Source: Gemmiger formicilis (GTDB lineage Bacteria > Bacillota > Clostridia > Oscillospirales > Ruminococcaceae). From it: a stretch of DNA of 54,779 nucleotides. Each line of letters begins with the position of its first letter. Within the stretch, counting starts at the first letter, position 1. Shown here piece by piece: positions 8,224 to 16,746 of the stretch. The notes beneath the pieces were generated by a model. That model was given only the letters and a program-made list of their open reading frames with translations, was not told the origin of the DNA and searched no databases. The translations under genes were made by a program, and so were the position numbers. Where the stretch lies: contig NZ_JACJKP010000001.1 in assembly GCF_016901605.1 (NCBI RefSeq), positions 1-54,779 on the forward strand, written 5' to 3'.

Positions 8224-9084
8224 ATGAAAATGAAAAAGACTTTGAGCCTGTTGCTGGCTGCCATGATGACTGCCGGTCTGGCAGGCTGCGGCTCCAAGGC
8301 TGCAGATTCCGACGCACCGGACGGTGACGGCGATCCCACCACTCTGACTGTTGCCATGGAATGCGCTTACGCCCCCTACAACTGGACACAGAGCGATGAT
8401 TCCAACGGTGCCATTCAGATCCGTGATTCCAGCGACTACGCGTACGGCTACGACGTAATGATGGCCAAAAAGATCGCGGAAGCCCTGGGCCAGAACGTTC
8501 AGATCGTCAAGCTGGACTGGGACAGCCTGATTCCCGCTGTTATGAGCGGCGATGTGGACTGTGTCATCGCCGGCTAGTCCATCACGGCGGAGCGTTCCCA
8601 GCAGGTGGATTTTTCTGATCCGTACTACTATGCGTCCATCATTACGCTGGTCAAAAAGGACAGCCCCTATGCTTCCGCCACCAGTGTAGCTGACCTGGCC
8701 GGTGCCGTATGTACCAGCCAGCTGGGCACCATCTGGTACGACAACTGCCTGCCGCAGATTCCCGGTGCGACCATTCTGGCCGCCCAGGAAACGGCTCCCG
8801 CCATGCTGGTTGCCCTGGACAGCGGCGCCTGCGACGTGGTCGTGACCGACCGCCCCACCGCTCAGGCTGCGCTGGTCGCCTACCCGGACTTTGTAGCGCT
8901 GGACTTTGGCGGCGGTGAAAACGACTTCCAGGTCAGTGATGAAGACATCAACATCGGCATCTCCATGAAGAAGGGCAACACCGCCCTGCAGGACGCCATC
9001 AACGGCGTTTTGTCCACCATGACCGCCGATGACTACAACACCATGATGGATGAGGCCATCAGCGTGCAGCCCCTGAGCGAGTAA
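8224..9084 (+). pseudogene. Amino-acid ABC transporter substrate-binding lipoprotein, interrupted by in-frame TAG
   Basis: The frame codes for 286 positions with one TAG at 8575-8577 (codon 118) and is otherwise intact. Residues 1-22 are a lipoprotein signal peptide ending LAGC, so the mature protein would be anchored outside the membrane. VAMECAYAPYNW, GYDVMMAKKIAEALG and DFSDPYYYASI are typical of the polar amino-acid binding family (GlnH/HisJ type, SBP_bac_3). The TAG falls inside the conserved VIAG-x-SITAERS segment, where relatives usually carry Gln or Met; CAG to TAG is a single transition. Reading frame and codon quality are the same on both sides, so this is a very recent nonsense mutation, a sequence error, or a codon that is read through. 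ATG at 8224 follows AAAGGAGAAGG. Permease and ATPase genes downstream are intact. Confidence 0.75.
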
Positions 9085-9096
9085 TCTTTCCACATT

Positions 9097-9129
9097 GCCC
9101 CAGGCAGCCATTTTTTGGCAGCCTGGGGC
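9097..9129 (+). other. Intergenic stem-loop between binding-protein and permease genes
   Basis: GCCCCAGGC (9097-9105) pairs perfectly with GCCTGGGGC (9121-9129), with an inner CCA/TGG pair around a T-run. No T-tract follows the second arm, so it is more likely an mRNA-stabilising or partial-termination hairpin. Such hairpins often lie after binding-protein genes, which are expressed above their permease genes. Confidence 0.65.
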
Positions 9130-9176
9130 TGTGGTGGTTTCTGGCCTCGGGCCGAAAAACACAAAGGAGTAATCCC

Positions 9177-10001
9177 ATGCAAGACTTTTTTACCAACTGC
9201 GCCACCGTGCTGCAAAAGTACGGTTTTTCTTACCTGCGCGGCGCGGGCACTACCCTGCTGCTGGCCTTGGTCGGCACCTTTTTCGGCTGCGTGATCGGCT
9301 TTGCGGTAGGCGCTCTGCAGACCATTCCGGTGGACAAACAGCGTGATCCGCTCTGGAAACGCACATTGATTAAGCTGATGCGCGGCGTACTGCGCTGCTA
9401 CGTGGAACTGTTCCGCGGCACCCCCATGATCGTCCAGGCCGTTTTCATCTACTACGGTCTGATGCAGCTGTTCAACATCAAACTGGGGATGTGGGCCACC
9501 GGTTTTCTCATTGTTTCCATCAACACCGGCGCTTACATGGCAGAAACCGTCCGCGGCGGCATTGTTTCCATCGATCCCGGCCAGACCGAAGGTGCCATGG
9601 CCATCGGTATGAACCACTGGCAGACCATGCTGCACGTCATTCTGCCCCAGGCTTTGCGCAACATCATCCCCCAGATCGGCAACAACTTTATCATCAACAT
9701 CAAGGACACCTCGGTACTGTCCGTTATTTCCATCACTGACCTGTTCTTTGTCCACAAGAGTGTGGTAGGTGCCCTGTACACCTATTTTGAAAGCGCCACG
9801 ATCGTCATGATCATCTACCTGACCATGACATTGCTGGCCAGTTACCTGCTCCGCCTGTGGGAGAAAGCCCTGGACGGCCCGCAGAACTACGATCTGAACA
9901 CCACCGATACCCTCGCCTATACCAGCGGCATGCACAACGCGCCCGATCCCGTGCACGAACCGCAGAATCTGGATATGAAAGGAGGCGCCGCCCATGTCTG
10001 A
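9177..10001 (+). CDS. Polar amino-acid ABC transporter permease
   Basis: 274-residue membrane protein with about five hydrophobic segments. ELFRGTP (77-83) and the EAA loop [20 protein letters not shown] (139-158), which docks the ATPase, are those of HisM/GlnP-type permeases. It would form the channel as a homodimer for polar or glutamine-like amino acids. The C-terminal 40 residues are hydrophilic and extend past the usual end. ATG at 9177 follows AAAGGAG. It overlaps the ATPase gene by 8 nt, implying coupled translation. Confidence 0.9.
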   Translation: MQDFFTNCATVLQKYGFSYLRGAGTTLLLALVGTFFGCVIGFAVGALQTIPVDKQRDPLWKRTLIKLMRGVLRCYVELFRGTPMIVQAVFIYYGLMQLFNIKLGMWATGFLIVSINTGAYMAETVRGGIVSIDPGQTEGAMAIGMNHWQTMLHVILPQALRNIIPQIGNNFIINIKDTSVLSVISITDLFFVHKSVVGALYTYFESATIVMIIYLTMTLLASYLLRLWEKALDGPQNYDLNTTDTLAYTSGMHNAPDPVHEPQNLDMKGGAAHV

Positions 10002-10734
10002 ACCGATCATTGAAGTACGGCATCTTTCCAAAAGTTTCGGCACCCATGTAGTGCTGCGCGACGTGAACTTTACGGTAAATCCCGGCGACGTCACCTGCGT
10101 GATTGGTGCGTCCGGCAGCGGTAAATCCACCCTGCTGCGCTGCATCAATCTGCTGGAAACACCCACCAACGGCGCTGTGCTGTTCCACGGGCAGGAAATC
10201 ACCGAAAAAGGTTTTGACCCCTGCAGTTACCGTGCCAAGGTCGGTATGGTGTTCCAGAGCTTCAACCTGTTCAACAACATGACGGTGCTGGAGAACTGCA
10301 CCGCCGGTCTGCGCTACGTGCTGCACCAGGACAAGGAAACTGCCCGCCGCACCGCGCTGGAGAACCTGGAAAAGGTGGGCATGGCTCCCTATATCCATGC
10401 CAAGCCCCGCCAGCTTTCCGGTGGTCAGAAACAGCGCGTGGCCATTGCCCGGGCGCTTTCCATGAAACCGGAAGTGCTGCTGTTCGACGAACCCACCTCT
10501 GCCCTTGACCCCCAGATGGTCGGTGAGGTTCTGTCCGTCATGCGGCAGTTGGCAGCCGATGGCCTGACGATGATCGTGGTCACCCACGAAATGGCCTTTG
10601 CCCGGGATGTATCCAGCCATGTGGTCTATATGGCTGACGGCGTGATTGCCGAAGAAGGCACTCCCGCAGACATTTTTGAGCATCCGCAGAATCCCCGGAC
10701 CGCAGAATTTCTCTCCCGGTTCCGTCAGCAGTAA
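9994..10734 (+). CDS. Polar amino-acid ABC transporter ATP-binding protein
   Basis: 246-residue ATPase with Walker [10 protein letters not shown] (38-46), Q-loop VFQSFNLF (87-94), signature LSGGQKQR (141-148), Walker B VLLFDEP (161-167) and H-loop VVTHEM near 200. The SFNLF segment is typical of the GlnQ/HisP group. It powers the permease encoded just upstream. AAAGGAGG lies inside the permease end, 8 nt before the ATG. The gene ends 7 nt before a strong terminator, closing the operon. Confidence 0.92.
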   Translation: MSEPIIEVRHLSKSFGTHVVLRDVNFTVNPGDVTCVIGASGSGKSTLLRCINLLETPTNGAVLFHGQEITEKGFDPCSYRAKVGMVFQSFNLFNNMTVLENCTAGLRYVLHQDKETARRTALENLEKVGMAPYIHAKPRQLSGGQKQRVAIARALSMKPEVLLFDEPTSALDPQMVGEVLSVMRQLAADGLTMIVVTHEMAFARDVSSHVVYMADGVIAEEGTPADIFEHPQNPRTAEFLSRFRQQ

Positions 10735-10741
10735 ACAGCAC

Positions 10742-10774
10742 AAAAGGGACTGTTCCGAAAGAACAGTCCCTTTT
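10742..10774. terminator. Bidirectional terminator after the ABC transporter operon
   Basis: A 14-bp perfect stem, AAAAGGGACTGTTC and its complement, around a CGAAA loop, with T-runs on both strands. It serves the ABC operon and the convergent gene ending at 10779. Confidence 0.92.
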
Positions 10775-10778
10775 CTTT

Positions 10779-11657
10779 TTACCGCAGCAATTCCCGAAGG
10801 GTTTGCATCCCGTCATCACTCAGCATGACTTCTCCGCCTGCTGCGGGCTGGGTTTCAGCACTGCGGTAGCCGGTAGTCATACCTGGTTGACTGCTTATAT
10901 ATTGCAGTGTTGCTTTCATATCGGCCAAATCAGTGGCCATCAGGTCGGTCAGTATCCGGGCGCTGTAGCTTTTCCAGGCTTCGGGCATGGATGCCAGAAA
11001 ATTTTCATTTTGCCGCGCAAAGGCTTCCCACACGGCAGCACGGGCATCGGCCTTTTCCGTCGGGGTATCTAGGCAGTTCTGCAGTTTGGCGATCAGTTCC
11101 GGCGCCTGGGCCGCACCTGCTTCCGCCACCGAGTCCTCCCCGTAGCCAATGGATGCCCGCTCTGCCTGGGATAGCAGCGAAGCGGTATCCAGCCGGGCAA
11201 CTGCTTCTTCTCCGGCGCAGTCCTGCCAGCAGGATTGGGTCGCCGCCAGATAATGCAGCGGCCGCTGGGCAGTTTCCCCCGTGGCAACGGTCTGGCTCAG
11301 CAGCTGCACGGCACGCCCCGGCCCGGCCGAGAGCGTGCAGGCGGCCAGCGTGGTGGTGCCGGACGGAGCCTGCACCTGTAATTTCCCCGGCAATGCGCAA
11401 AAGGTCACATTCTGTTCGGGACCATCGGCCCGGACCAGCACAAACGCAGGTTCCTCCTGCTGGACCACCAGCAATGCACACCAGGTATCCTGGGCACCCT
11501 GCTCGATCTGCAAACCGCCGCGTTCTGCCGCTGCCTGCCGCAATTCATTCTGCTGCTGCCGCTGATGAATCAGAAACGCTGTCAGTGCAATGAGCGGCAG
11601 CAAAAGCAGCAGCGTTAAACCCAGGCTGTACCAAAAAACACCGGCCCGTGAACGCAT
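10779..11657 (-). CDS. Membrane-anchored protein of unknown function
   Basis: 292-residue protein. The ATG at 11657 follows AGAGGTG; the frame extends further upstream without a site. Residues 7-30 form one strongly hydrophobic segment after MRSRAG, so the rest should lie outside the cell. The outer part begins with a charged helix, then an alpha/beta-looking region (FVLVRADGPEQNVTFCALPG) and an Ala- and Gln-rich C-terminus. The pattern faintly recalls LytR-CpsA-Psr proteins, but their catalytic Arg and Asp motifs are not seen, so I do not assign it. It contains several cysteines in the outer domain. It is divergent from the small acidic protein at 11738. Confidence 0.7.
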   Translation of the reverse strand: MRSRAGVFWYSLGLTLLLLLPLIALTAFLIHQRQQQNELRQAAAERGGLQIEQGAQDTWCALLVVQQEEPAFVLVRADGPEQNVTFCALPGKLQVQAPSGTTTLAACTLSAGPGRAVQLLSQTVATGETAQRPLHYLAATQSCWQDCAGEEAVARLDTASLLSQAERASIGYGEDSVAEAGAAQAPELIAKLQNCLDTPTEKADARAAVWEAFARQNENFLASMPEAWKSYSARILTDLMATDLADMKATLQYISSQPGMTTGYRSAETQPAAGGEVMLSDDGMQTLRELLR

Positions 11658-11737
11658 AAACAACACCTCTTTGTGTAAAAATCTATGGTATAGTGTGGGC
11701 CGCATGGCCTGCCTGTATACCAAAGGAGGTTGTAGTT

Positions 11738-12055
11738 ATGTTTCATGAACCGTTTGGCCCCCGCGGCGCCGAGGATGAGCGCGATACCTTCTGGACCGAT
11801 CTGGGTGAAGTGACCGATGCTGCGTACCGGGATGATCCGGAAAGTGCATCGGACAAGCCCCGGCGTACGGTAGGCACCGATTCCGCCCATTATCCGCCCC
11901 ACTACGTGCCGGATACCGTACAGGAAATGCCCCTTGCACCGGAAACGCTTTCCGCTGAAGATGCAGCCAGTCGGCAGGACCCTCTGGGCAGCTGGACCGG
12001 CGTACCCAGTGACAACGAGTACGAGACCCCCACCCAGGACGCCGACGACCTGTAA
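11738..12055 (+). CDS. Small acidic, probably disordered protein
   Basis: 105 residues, rich in Asp, Glu, Pro and Ser, with no hydrophobic core, signal peptide or cysteine; it is probably unfolded alone. AAAGGAGG lies 8 nt before the ATG at 11738, which makes expression credible despite the lack of any family I recognise. A TATAGT at 11690-11695 could be its -10, but no clear -35 matches. It is a single-gene unit ended by a strong terminator. No function is proposed. Confidence 0.65.
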   Translation: MFHEPFGPRGAEDERDTFWTDLGEVTDAAYRDDPESASDKPRRTVGTDSAHYPPHYVPDTVQEMPLAPETLSAEDAASRQDPLGSWTGVPSDNEYETPTQDADDL

Positions 12056-12065
12056 GAAACCAAAC

Positions 12066-12103
12066 AAAAGCCCCCGGCCGAATGTTTTCGGCCGGGGGCT
12101 TTT
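12066..12103. terminator. Bidirectional terminator between convergent genes
   Basis: A 17-bp stem, AAAAGCCCCCGGCCGAA and its complement, around TGTT, with T-runs on both strands. It closes the small acidic protein gene and the rpe-rnf-rlmA operon. Confidence 0.93.
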
Positions 12104-12104
12104 C

Positions 12105-12926
12105 TTATTCTGATTGTCTGCGATACACAAGGAAGCGAAAACCGATTTCTGTAGTCAGCCGGTCACATTCTGCCAGACGGGCAGCACCTTCTGCAGGCGT
12201 GTTCCAGTAATAGGGCGTCATGGCAAACAGCTGCTGTACACTCTCACCTTCCAGTGTAAGGGTAGCGGCAGCTTCCCGCTCGGTCACAAAGTCGAATCCC
12301 TCATAACGGGTATCTTTCACTTCATTTTCATAAGGCGTAGTGTACAGCACTTCTTTCAAACCGTAAAGATGGCGCGCCGTGGGCACCGCATAAATCAGGT
12401 GCCCGCCCGGGCGCAGCATACGGCTGAACTCCGCCCCTGCAAAGGGCGAAAAAATATTCAGCAAAAGATCCGCCCAACCGTCCCGCACCGGGGCGCTGAA
12501 ACTGCCGCCTACGCAAAACGCAGCTTCCGGTACCAGCCGGGCTGCCAGACGAACAGCTTCCTTGGAGAGGTCAAATCCCACGATCTGGGGCTCACCCAGC
12601 GCATCATACAGAAAGCGGTCGTAACTGCCCTCTCCGCAACCGGCATCCACGATTTTCTCGTGGGGCAAAGTACCGCACAGTTCTGCCAGTACCGCCATCA
12701 ACGGTTGATAGTGCCCGGCTGCCAGAAAAGCACGGCGGGCACGCACCATTTCTTTGCCGTCACCCGGGTCAGCTGCATGCTTTTTCTGAATAGCCAGCAG
12801 ATTGGCATATCCTTCCCGCGCAAGATCAAAACTGTGTGCTTTGGGGCAGCGCAGGCTGCGCCCTATCAGAAGCAACGGCCCTGCGCAGACCGGGCACCGC
12901 AAGGCACCTGCCAGTGCGGGCGTCAT
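12105..12926 (-). CDS. rlmA: 23S rRNA guanine-N1 methyltransferase, RlmA family
   Basis: 273-residue protein. An N-terminal zinc ribbon has C11, C14, C27 and H31 (CPVC...CPKAH), followed by the SAM-binding motif VDAGCGEG (93-100). This layout is that of RlmA(I)/RlmA(II) enzymes, which methylate N1 of G745 or G748 in helix 35 of 23S rRNA; Gram-positive relatives usually modify G748. The start codon overlaps the stop of the upstream gene (ATGA), so translation is probably coupled. It is the last gene of the operon, just before the terminator. Which of the two guanines is the target cannot be seen. Confidence 0.88.
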   Translation of the reverse strand: MTPALAGALRCPVCAGPLLLIGRSLRCPKAHSFDLAREGYANLLAIQKKHAADPGDGKEMVRARRAFLAAGHYQPLMAVLAELCGTLPHEKIVDAGCGEGSYDRFLYDALGEPQIVGFDLSKEAVRLAARLVPEAAFCVGGSFSAPVRDGWADLLLNIFSPFAGAEFSRMLRPGGHLIYAVPTARHLYGLKEVLYTTPYENEVKDTRYEGFDFVTEREAAATLTLEGESVQQLFAMTPYYWNTPAEGAARLAECDRLTTEIGFRFLVYRRQSE

Positions 12927-13465
12927 TCGGCTGCCTCAGTTGCCGCAGGCTGGGCTTCCGGTACGGGTTCCTGCTGTGCAGTTTCTTCCTCCGGCAGAGG
13001 AACTGTCATACCGCCGTGTGCGGCCAGATATTCCTCAAAATTGGCAAACTTCTGTTTGGGCGGGCGGCGGGAAATCAAAGCAATACCCGGTTCTTCCTCC
13101 GCCGTGCGGTGCACCGCACGAGCTGCCCGCTGCGGCTGCTTGGAAGTGTGGGAAGATTGTTCCTTGGCCGGAGCCTGGTTGCCGGAACGGCTGCGACGTC
13201 CGGAAGGCTGCGGTTGGTTCCCGGTGTTGGCAGCCTCGGCAGGCTGACCGCGATGGCGGCGGCTGCCGGCGTTAGCTTCCTTGTTCTCTTTACGGGCGGG
13301 TTGCTGGCGCTGTGCTTTGGCCGGGGCGGCCTGCTGAACCTGCTTTGCGTTTTCTTTGGCTGCGGGGGTCTGTGCCTGTGCCGCCTGGGAAGCACCTGCA
13401 CCGGAACCACGACGGCGGCGACGGCGGCGCGGTGCGCCGGAACTAGATTGTGCAGTTTTTTCCAT
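12923..13465 (-). CDS. Basic low-complexity protein, function unknown
   Basis: 180 residues, almost all Ala, Gln, Pro, Arg, Lys and Glu. It starts with an arginine run (RRRRRRR near 13-19), continues in repeated Lys/Arg/Gln-rich text, and ends with a short possibly folded part (IALISRRPPKQKFANFEEYL) and an acidic tail. Such proteins often bind RNA or ribosomes; its coupling to an rRNA methyltransferase gene would fit, but this is inference. The ribosome binding site (AGGTGA) is weak, 16 nt after the DUF1015 stop. The composition resembles the N-terminal extension of RnfE in the same operon. Confidence 0.65.
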   Translation of the reverse strand: MEKTAQSSSGAPRRRRRRRGSGAGASQAAQAQTPAAKENAKQVQQAAPAKAQRQQPARKENKEANAGSRRHRGQPAEAANTGNQPQPSGRRSRSGNQAPAKEQSSHTSKQPQRAARAVHRTAEEEPGIALISRRPPKQKFANFEEYLAAHGGMTVPLPEEETAQQEPVPEAQPAATEAAE

Positions 13466-13481
13466 ACTTCACCTGTTTTCC

Positions 13482-14768
13482 TTATCCGATAACTCGGCAT
13501 TCATTGTAATAACGTTTTTCCTCTGCATGGCCCATGCTGAAGGTCTTGCGCGGCAATACGCCTCCCAGCACCACACCGCGGAAAAGGTCCGCCTTGTGGA
13601 AATCCGGCAGCAGAATGGCCGCGGCCGGTCGGTCGGGTTGTGCTGCCAATGCCAGTGCCGTGGATGCACCGTGGATATAATCCACACGTGCCTGCGGATG
13701 CTGCGGCAGCCAGGCCGCAAGGAAATCTTCGATGCTGCCCACCGTCAGCGGCGCGGTGGGATTTTGCAGCGCCACCGCAATTTCCCCCTGGCGGTCTGCC
13801 AGCTGAAAACGCTGGGAAGAAGGCTCCTTTGCGGGTCCGTTGGCCTGATCCCAGGCGTCCAGTGCCTGGTACAGTTCCTTAGCGGTAACCCCAAACACTA
13901 CCCGGTGAATCGGCTCGATCTCAATGGCAGGACTATGTACATTGCATACTTCCGCCAGGCACCAGCGTGCCGGATGGGTTTTCCGTTCTTCCTCCGTCAG
14001 GGTTGGTTTCAGTTCTTCCCAGTAGGCTTTGGCTGTAGCCAGGCTATGATTTCCGTCCCCTACCGCCAGTACCATGGGTGTTTGCCCCTGCGCCGCCGGC
14101 CACCGCCGCGCAAAGGCATCCGGGTCTGCCAGCACCGCCAGTGCAGCACAAATCTGCGCTATCAGTTCCGGGGTTTCCACCGCCCAGCCGCGCAGCCGAC
14201 CGCCGCCCAGCATCAGTTCCCCGTCGTACAGCAGCGGCAGTTCTTCTTTGCGGGCACCGATAGGCTCGATCAGTGTATTTTCCTCATCATCGGCCAGCAT
14301 CATCACATGGGGCGTTTCCAGCAAAGCCCCACGGCGTACTTTCAGCCGCGGCGGAATCCGTTCCAGTACCGTAGCTTCGCTGGGGCGAATGGCCGGTTTG
14401 GCGCCCGCGGTATATTCGTAGGCTTCCAGGTCCACAGCACCTACCAGTCCCTGCCGGATGGTGCCATCCATCTGGGTACGTTCCACATACACAAACCCAT
14501 GTACCTGACGGGTCAGAACCGAATCCCGGTAGGTTTTCATTGTTTCACGAATGCTTTGCAGGCGTTCTTCTTCCTGCGGGGTGCCAAGGTACGCTTCCGG
14601 CAGAACCAGGTGGAGCGTGCTGGGTTTCCCCTGTGCCAGCGTTTCGGCACGCTGCCAATATTCCGGCTGGGAAGTAAACTGATCCACCGCAATGCAGGCC
14701 CAGGGGTCCAGCGGCGTTCCCGCAGCGGGGAGCAAAATATCGGCCGGGACAAAACAAGGCTGAGTCAT
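13482..14768 (-). CDS. DUF1015 family protein
   Basis: 428 residues with the DUF1015 hallmarks: a central AVGDGNHSLATAKAYWE and a C-terminal FSMGHAEEKRYYNECR. The family is widespread in anaerobic Firmicutes; its biochemical role is not established. AGGAGG lies 8 nt before the ATG at 14768; a TTG two codons upstream is too close to that site. It follows rnfA by 21 nt in the same operon. Confidence 0.85.
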   Translation of the reverse strand: MTQPCFVPADILLPAAGTPLDPWACIAVDQFTSQPEYWQRAETLAQGKPSTLHLVLPEAYLGTPQEEERLQSIRETMKTYRDSVLTRQVHGFVYVERTQMDGTIRQGLVGAVDLEAYEYTAGAKPAIRPSEATVLERIPPRLKVRRGALLETPHVMMLADDEENTLIEPIGARKEELPLLYDGELMLGGGRLRGWAVETPELIAQICAALAVLADPDAFARRWPAAQGQTPMVLAVGDGNHSLATAKAYWEELKPTLTEEERKTHPARWCLAEVCNVHSPAIEIEPIHRVVFGVTAKELYQALDAWDQANGPAKEPSSQRFQLADRQGEIAVALQNPTAPLTVGSIEDFLAAWLPQHPQARVDYIHGASTALALAAQPDRPAAAILLPDFHKADLFRGVVLGGVLPRKTFSMGHAEEKRYYNECRVIG

Positions 14769-14789
14769 ATCCAATGCCTCCTGCAGTAG

Positions 14790-15443
14790 TTACAATACAA
14801 CGGCATGGCCTACCAGACCATAGATGGCCAGAGAAAGGATGCCGATATAAATCAGGGAGCTGGGCAATCCCTGGAAGATCGCAGGTACGTCTTTACTGCG
14901 CAGACGACGGCGGCCTTCACGAACGATAAAGATAATAAACACATAGCCCAGCGCACTGCCAATACCGAAGGCAATGCTTTGCAGCATGGTGTAGTTCTGG
15001 TTGGCACAAATCAGCAGTGTGCCCAATACAGCGGTACTGCATCCGCCCAATGTAAGCTGAGCACGGCAGGCCTGACGCTGGCGGCGCGGCAATACAAACA
15101 GCAGCAGCCAGGTAAGCGCCATGGCCAAAGAGCCGCAGGTCAGATACACCAACGGCCGCAATGCCGAGATGGGCAGCCATACCGGCAGGTAATTGCGCAG
15201 CCACGGGAAAAACAAATTATGGGCTGCCCATCCCAACGGGGCCGACAGTCCCATGACCAGAATCAGCGGAAGACTGAAGTCCCAGATCTGGGCTTTGTGG
15301 TCCGGCACCAGCTTGAGCAGGCGGGTAACGCCCAGGGCGCGGGCCAGAATGACGTTTTCGGCAAAGATGGCCAGTACCATATAACTGGCAAACTCAAGCC
15401 CGCCACGCAGCAGTGGTGTCCATTCAATGTTTGCGATCGGCAT
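14790..15443 (-). CDS. rnfA: Rnf/Nqr membrane subunit RnfA
   Basis: 217-residue membrane protein with about six hydrophobic segments. FAENVILARALG (near 27-38) and later LGYVFIIFIVREGRRRL with a terminal hydrophobic helix are typical of RnfA/NqrE. RnfA and RnfE form the inverted-topology pair at the core of the Rnf complex, which links ferredoxin:NAD oxidoreduction to sodium or proton transport. GGAGGAGGTG precedes the ATG at 15443, and the gene begins inside the end of rnfE (20-nt overlap). No rnfB follows; DUF1015 comes next instead. Confidence 0.9.
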   Translation of the reverse strand: MPIANIEWTPLLRGGLEFASYMVLAIFAENVILARALGVTRLLKLVPDHKAQIWDFSLPLILVMGLSAPLGWAAHNLFFPWLRNYLPVWLPISALRPLVYLTCGSLAMALTWLLLFVLPRRQRQACRAQLTLGGCSTAVLGTLLICANQNYTMLQSIAFGIGSALGYVFIIFIVREGRRRLRSKDVPAIFQGLPSSLIYIGILSLAIYGLVGHAVVL

Positions 15444-16746
15444 ACAGGCGGCGCACCTCCTCCCGCTTATAATCGGTATAGGCATTGGCGACGGCGCACC
15501 ATACGGCAGCAATCGCGCCCACCAGAACAAACCCACCGGCCGGCTGTGCAGCCAGAGGAAACAGCTGTACTTGCAGCAACTGGTGACCAAAAACCGCACC
15601 GGTTGCCAGAAGTTCACGCAGGCAACCCACGATCAGCAGCGCCGCACACATGCCGATGCCGTTGTTGAAGCCATGGCGCCAGGCATCGCGGATGGGTTCC
15701 AGTTCGGTAAACTCCATTCGTTTGACAATAGCAGGTTCCACCACCAAAATAGGCAGATAAATCCCCAGCATCGTCAGATCGTTTCCAAAAAGATTGTACA
15801 ACAGCACATATACGGGGATGTACAGCACCGCGGCCGTGTAGCAATAGATCATCGGCCGGAAACGGTTGTTGCTGATATGGCACACCGCAACCGCCAGTAC
15901 ACGCGTAAAGGTAACCAGCAACAGGCAGGCCACACACAGCATCAGCGCACGCTCGCCGTCCAAAGCGGCGCCCACAACGGGAGCCAACCCCAGACCGCGC
16001 ACCATAACCGGATTGGAAAGCCACACATGGTCACTGCGGATCTTTTCATTCAGTTCCGCTTCTGCTTCATTGCGGCTGCGCAACAATCCCGCGTGGCGCT
16101 TCTGGCCTGACTGTGCCGCTGGCTGAACAGACCGTTGCACTGCCGGTTCTTCTTTGGCTGCAGCGGTTTCCTTAGGCTGCTGCTTGGGGCGGACAGCCTC
16201 CATTGTACGGGTAGGTTCTTCCTGTACAACGGGTTCCTGTACCACCGGTTCCGGTGTTGCCTCAACTTGGGTGCTCTGCTCGTTTTGTACAACCGGCTCC
16301 GGCTGCTGAACAGCGGTTTGCTCCTCTTGATGAGGGAAAGGTCGATGTACAGGTTCCGGACGCGGGAAATGCCAGGCCGGGCGTTCGGTGCGGCGGGTTG
16401 CCTCTTCCCTGCGGGCTGCCTCCTGCTGTTCTTGCTCCTGACGCATCTTTTCCAGCATGGCCTTGCGCTCTTCTTCGGTATAACGCGGACGGCTGGTAGG
16501 AATAATGCGGTGAATATCCGGCTCCTGCTGCGGTGCCGGTTGCGCAGCGGGCTGCGCTGTATTGTCGCTTGCAGACTTCGCCGTCTGCATCTGCAGAATG
16601 GCCTGTTCGATCTCGGCACGGGAAGCCCCTTGCGCCGCCATGGAACGGGCCTTTTCCAACATTTCTTTGGTAATATGGGGGATGATCAGCGTTTCGGAAT
16701 GGTCCCCACGCTTACGGCGATTATTCCGGTTTTGTGAATTGGGCAA
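15424..16746 (-). CDS. rnfE: RnfE with a long disordered N-terminal extension
   Basis: 440 residues. Residues about 223-440 are RnfE/NqrD: NPVMVRGLGLAPVVGAAL, then PILVVEPAIVKRMEF and NNGIGMCAALLIVGCLRELL, with about six membrane segments and a cytoplasmic end. Residues 1-220 are not normally part of RnfE: a helical start (PHITKEMLEKARSMAAQGAS) followed by Pro-, Gln- and Glu-rich low-complexity text with repeats of PVVQE. The start is TTG at 16746, 9 nt after AAGGAGG; the next in-frame ATG is at codon 28 and lacks a site. The start lies 26 nt inside rnfD, leaving no room for rnfG. The extension may tether a partner, but this is inference. Confidence 0.85.
   Translation of the reverse strand: MPNSQNRNNRRKRGDHSETLIIPHITKEMLEKARSMAAQGASRAEIEQAILQMQTAKSASDNTAQPAAQPAPQQEPDIHRIIPTSRPRYTEEERKAMLEKMRQEQEQQEAARREEATRRTERPAWHFPRPEPVHRPFPHQEEQTAVQQPEPVVQNEQSTQVEATPEPVVQEPVVQEEPTRTMEAVRPKQQPKETAAAKEEPAVQRSVQPAAQSGQKRHAGLLRSRNEAEAELNEKIRSDHVWLSNPVMVRGLGLAPVVGAALDGERALMLCVACLLLVTFTRVLAVAVCHISNNRFRPMIYCYTAAVLYIPVYVLLYNLFGNDLTMLGIYLPILVVEPAIVKRMEFTELEPIRDAWRHGFNNGIGMCAALLIVGCLRELLATGAVFGHQLLQVQLFPLAAQPAGGFVLVGAIAAVWCAVANAYTDYKREEVRRLYADRKH

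Noticed and set aside
8094-8327. A 77-codon frame starting at ATG 8094, near the transcript start of the ABC operon, as a leader peptide.
   Set aside because: It has no ribosome binding site, runs through the terminator hairpin and on into the lipoprotein gene in another frame, and shows no control-codon run.
8575-8577. Whole-genome reassignment of TAG to an amino acid.
   Set aside because: Forty-seven complete genes contain no other in-frame TAG; a reassigned codon should appear inside many of them. Selenocysteine is excluded because it uses TGA.
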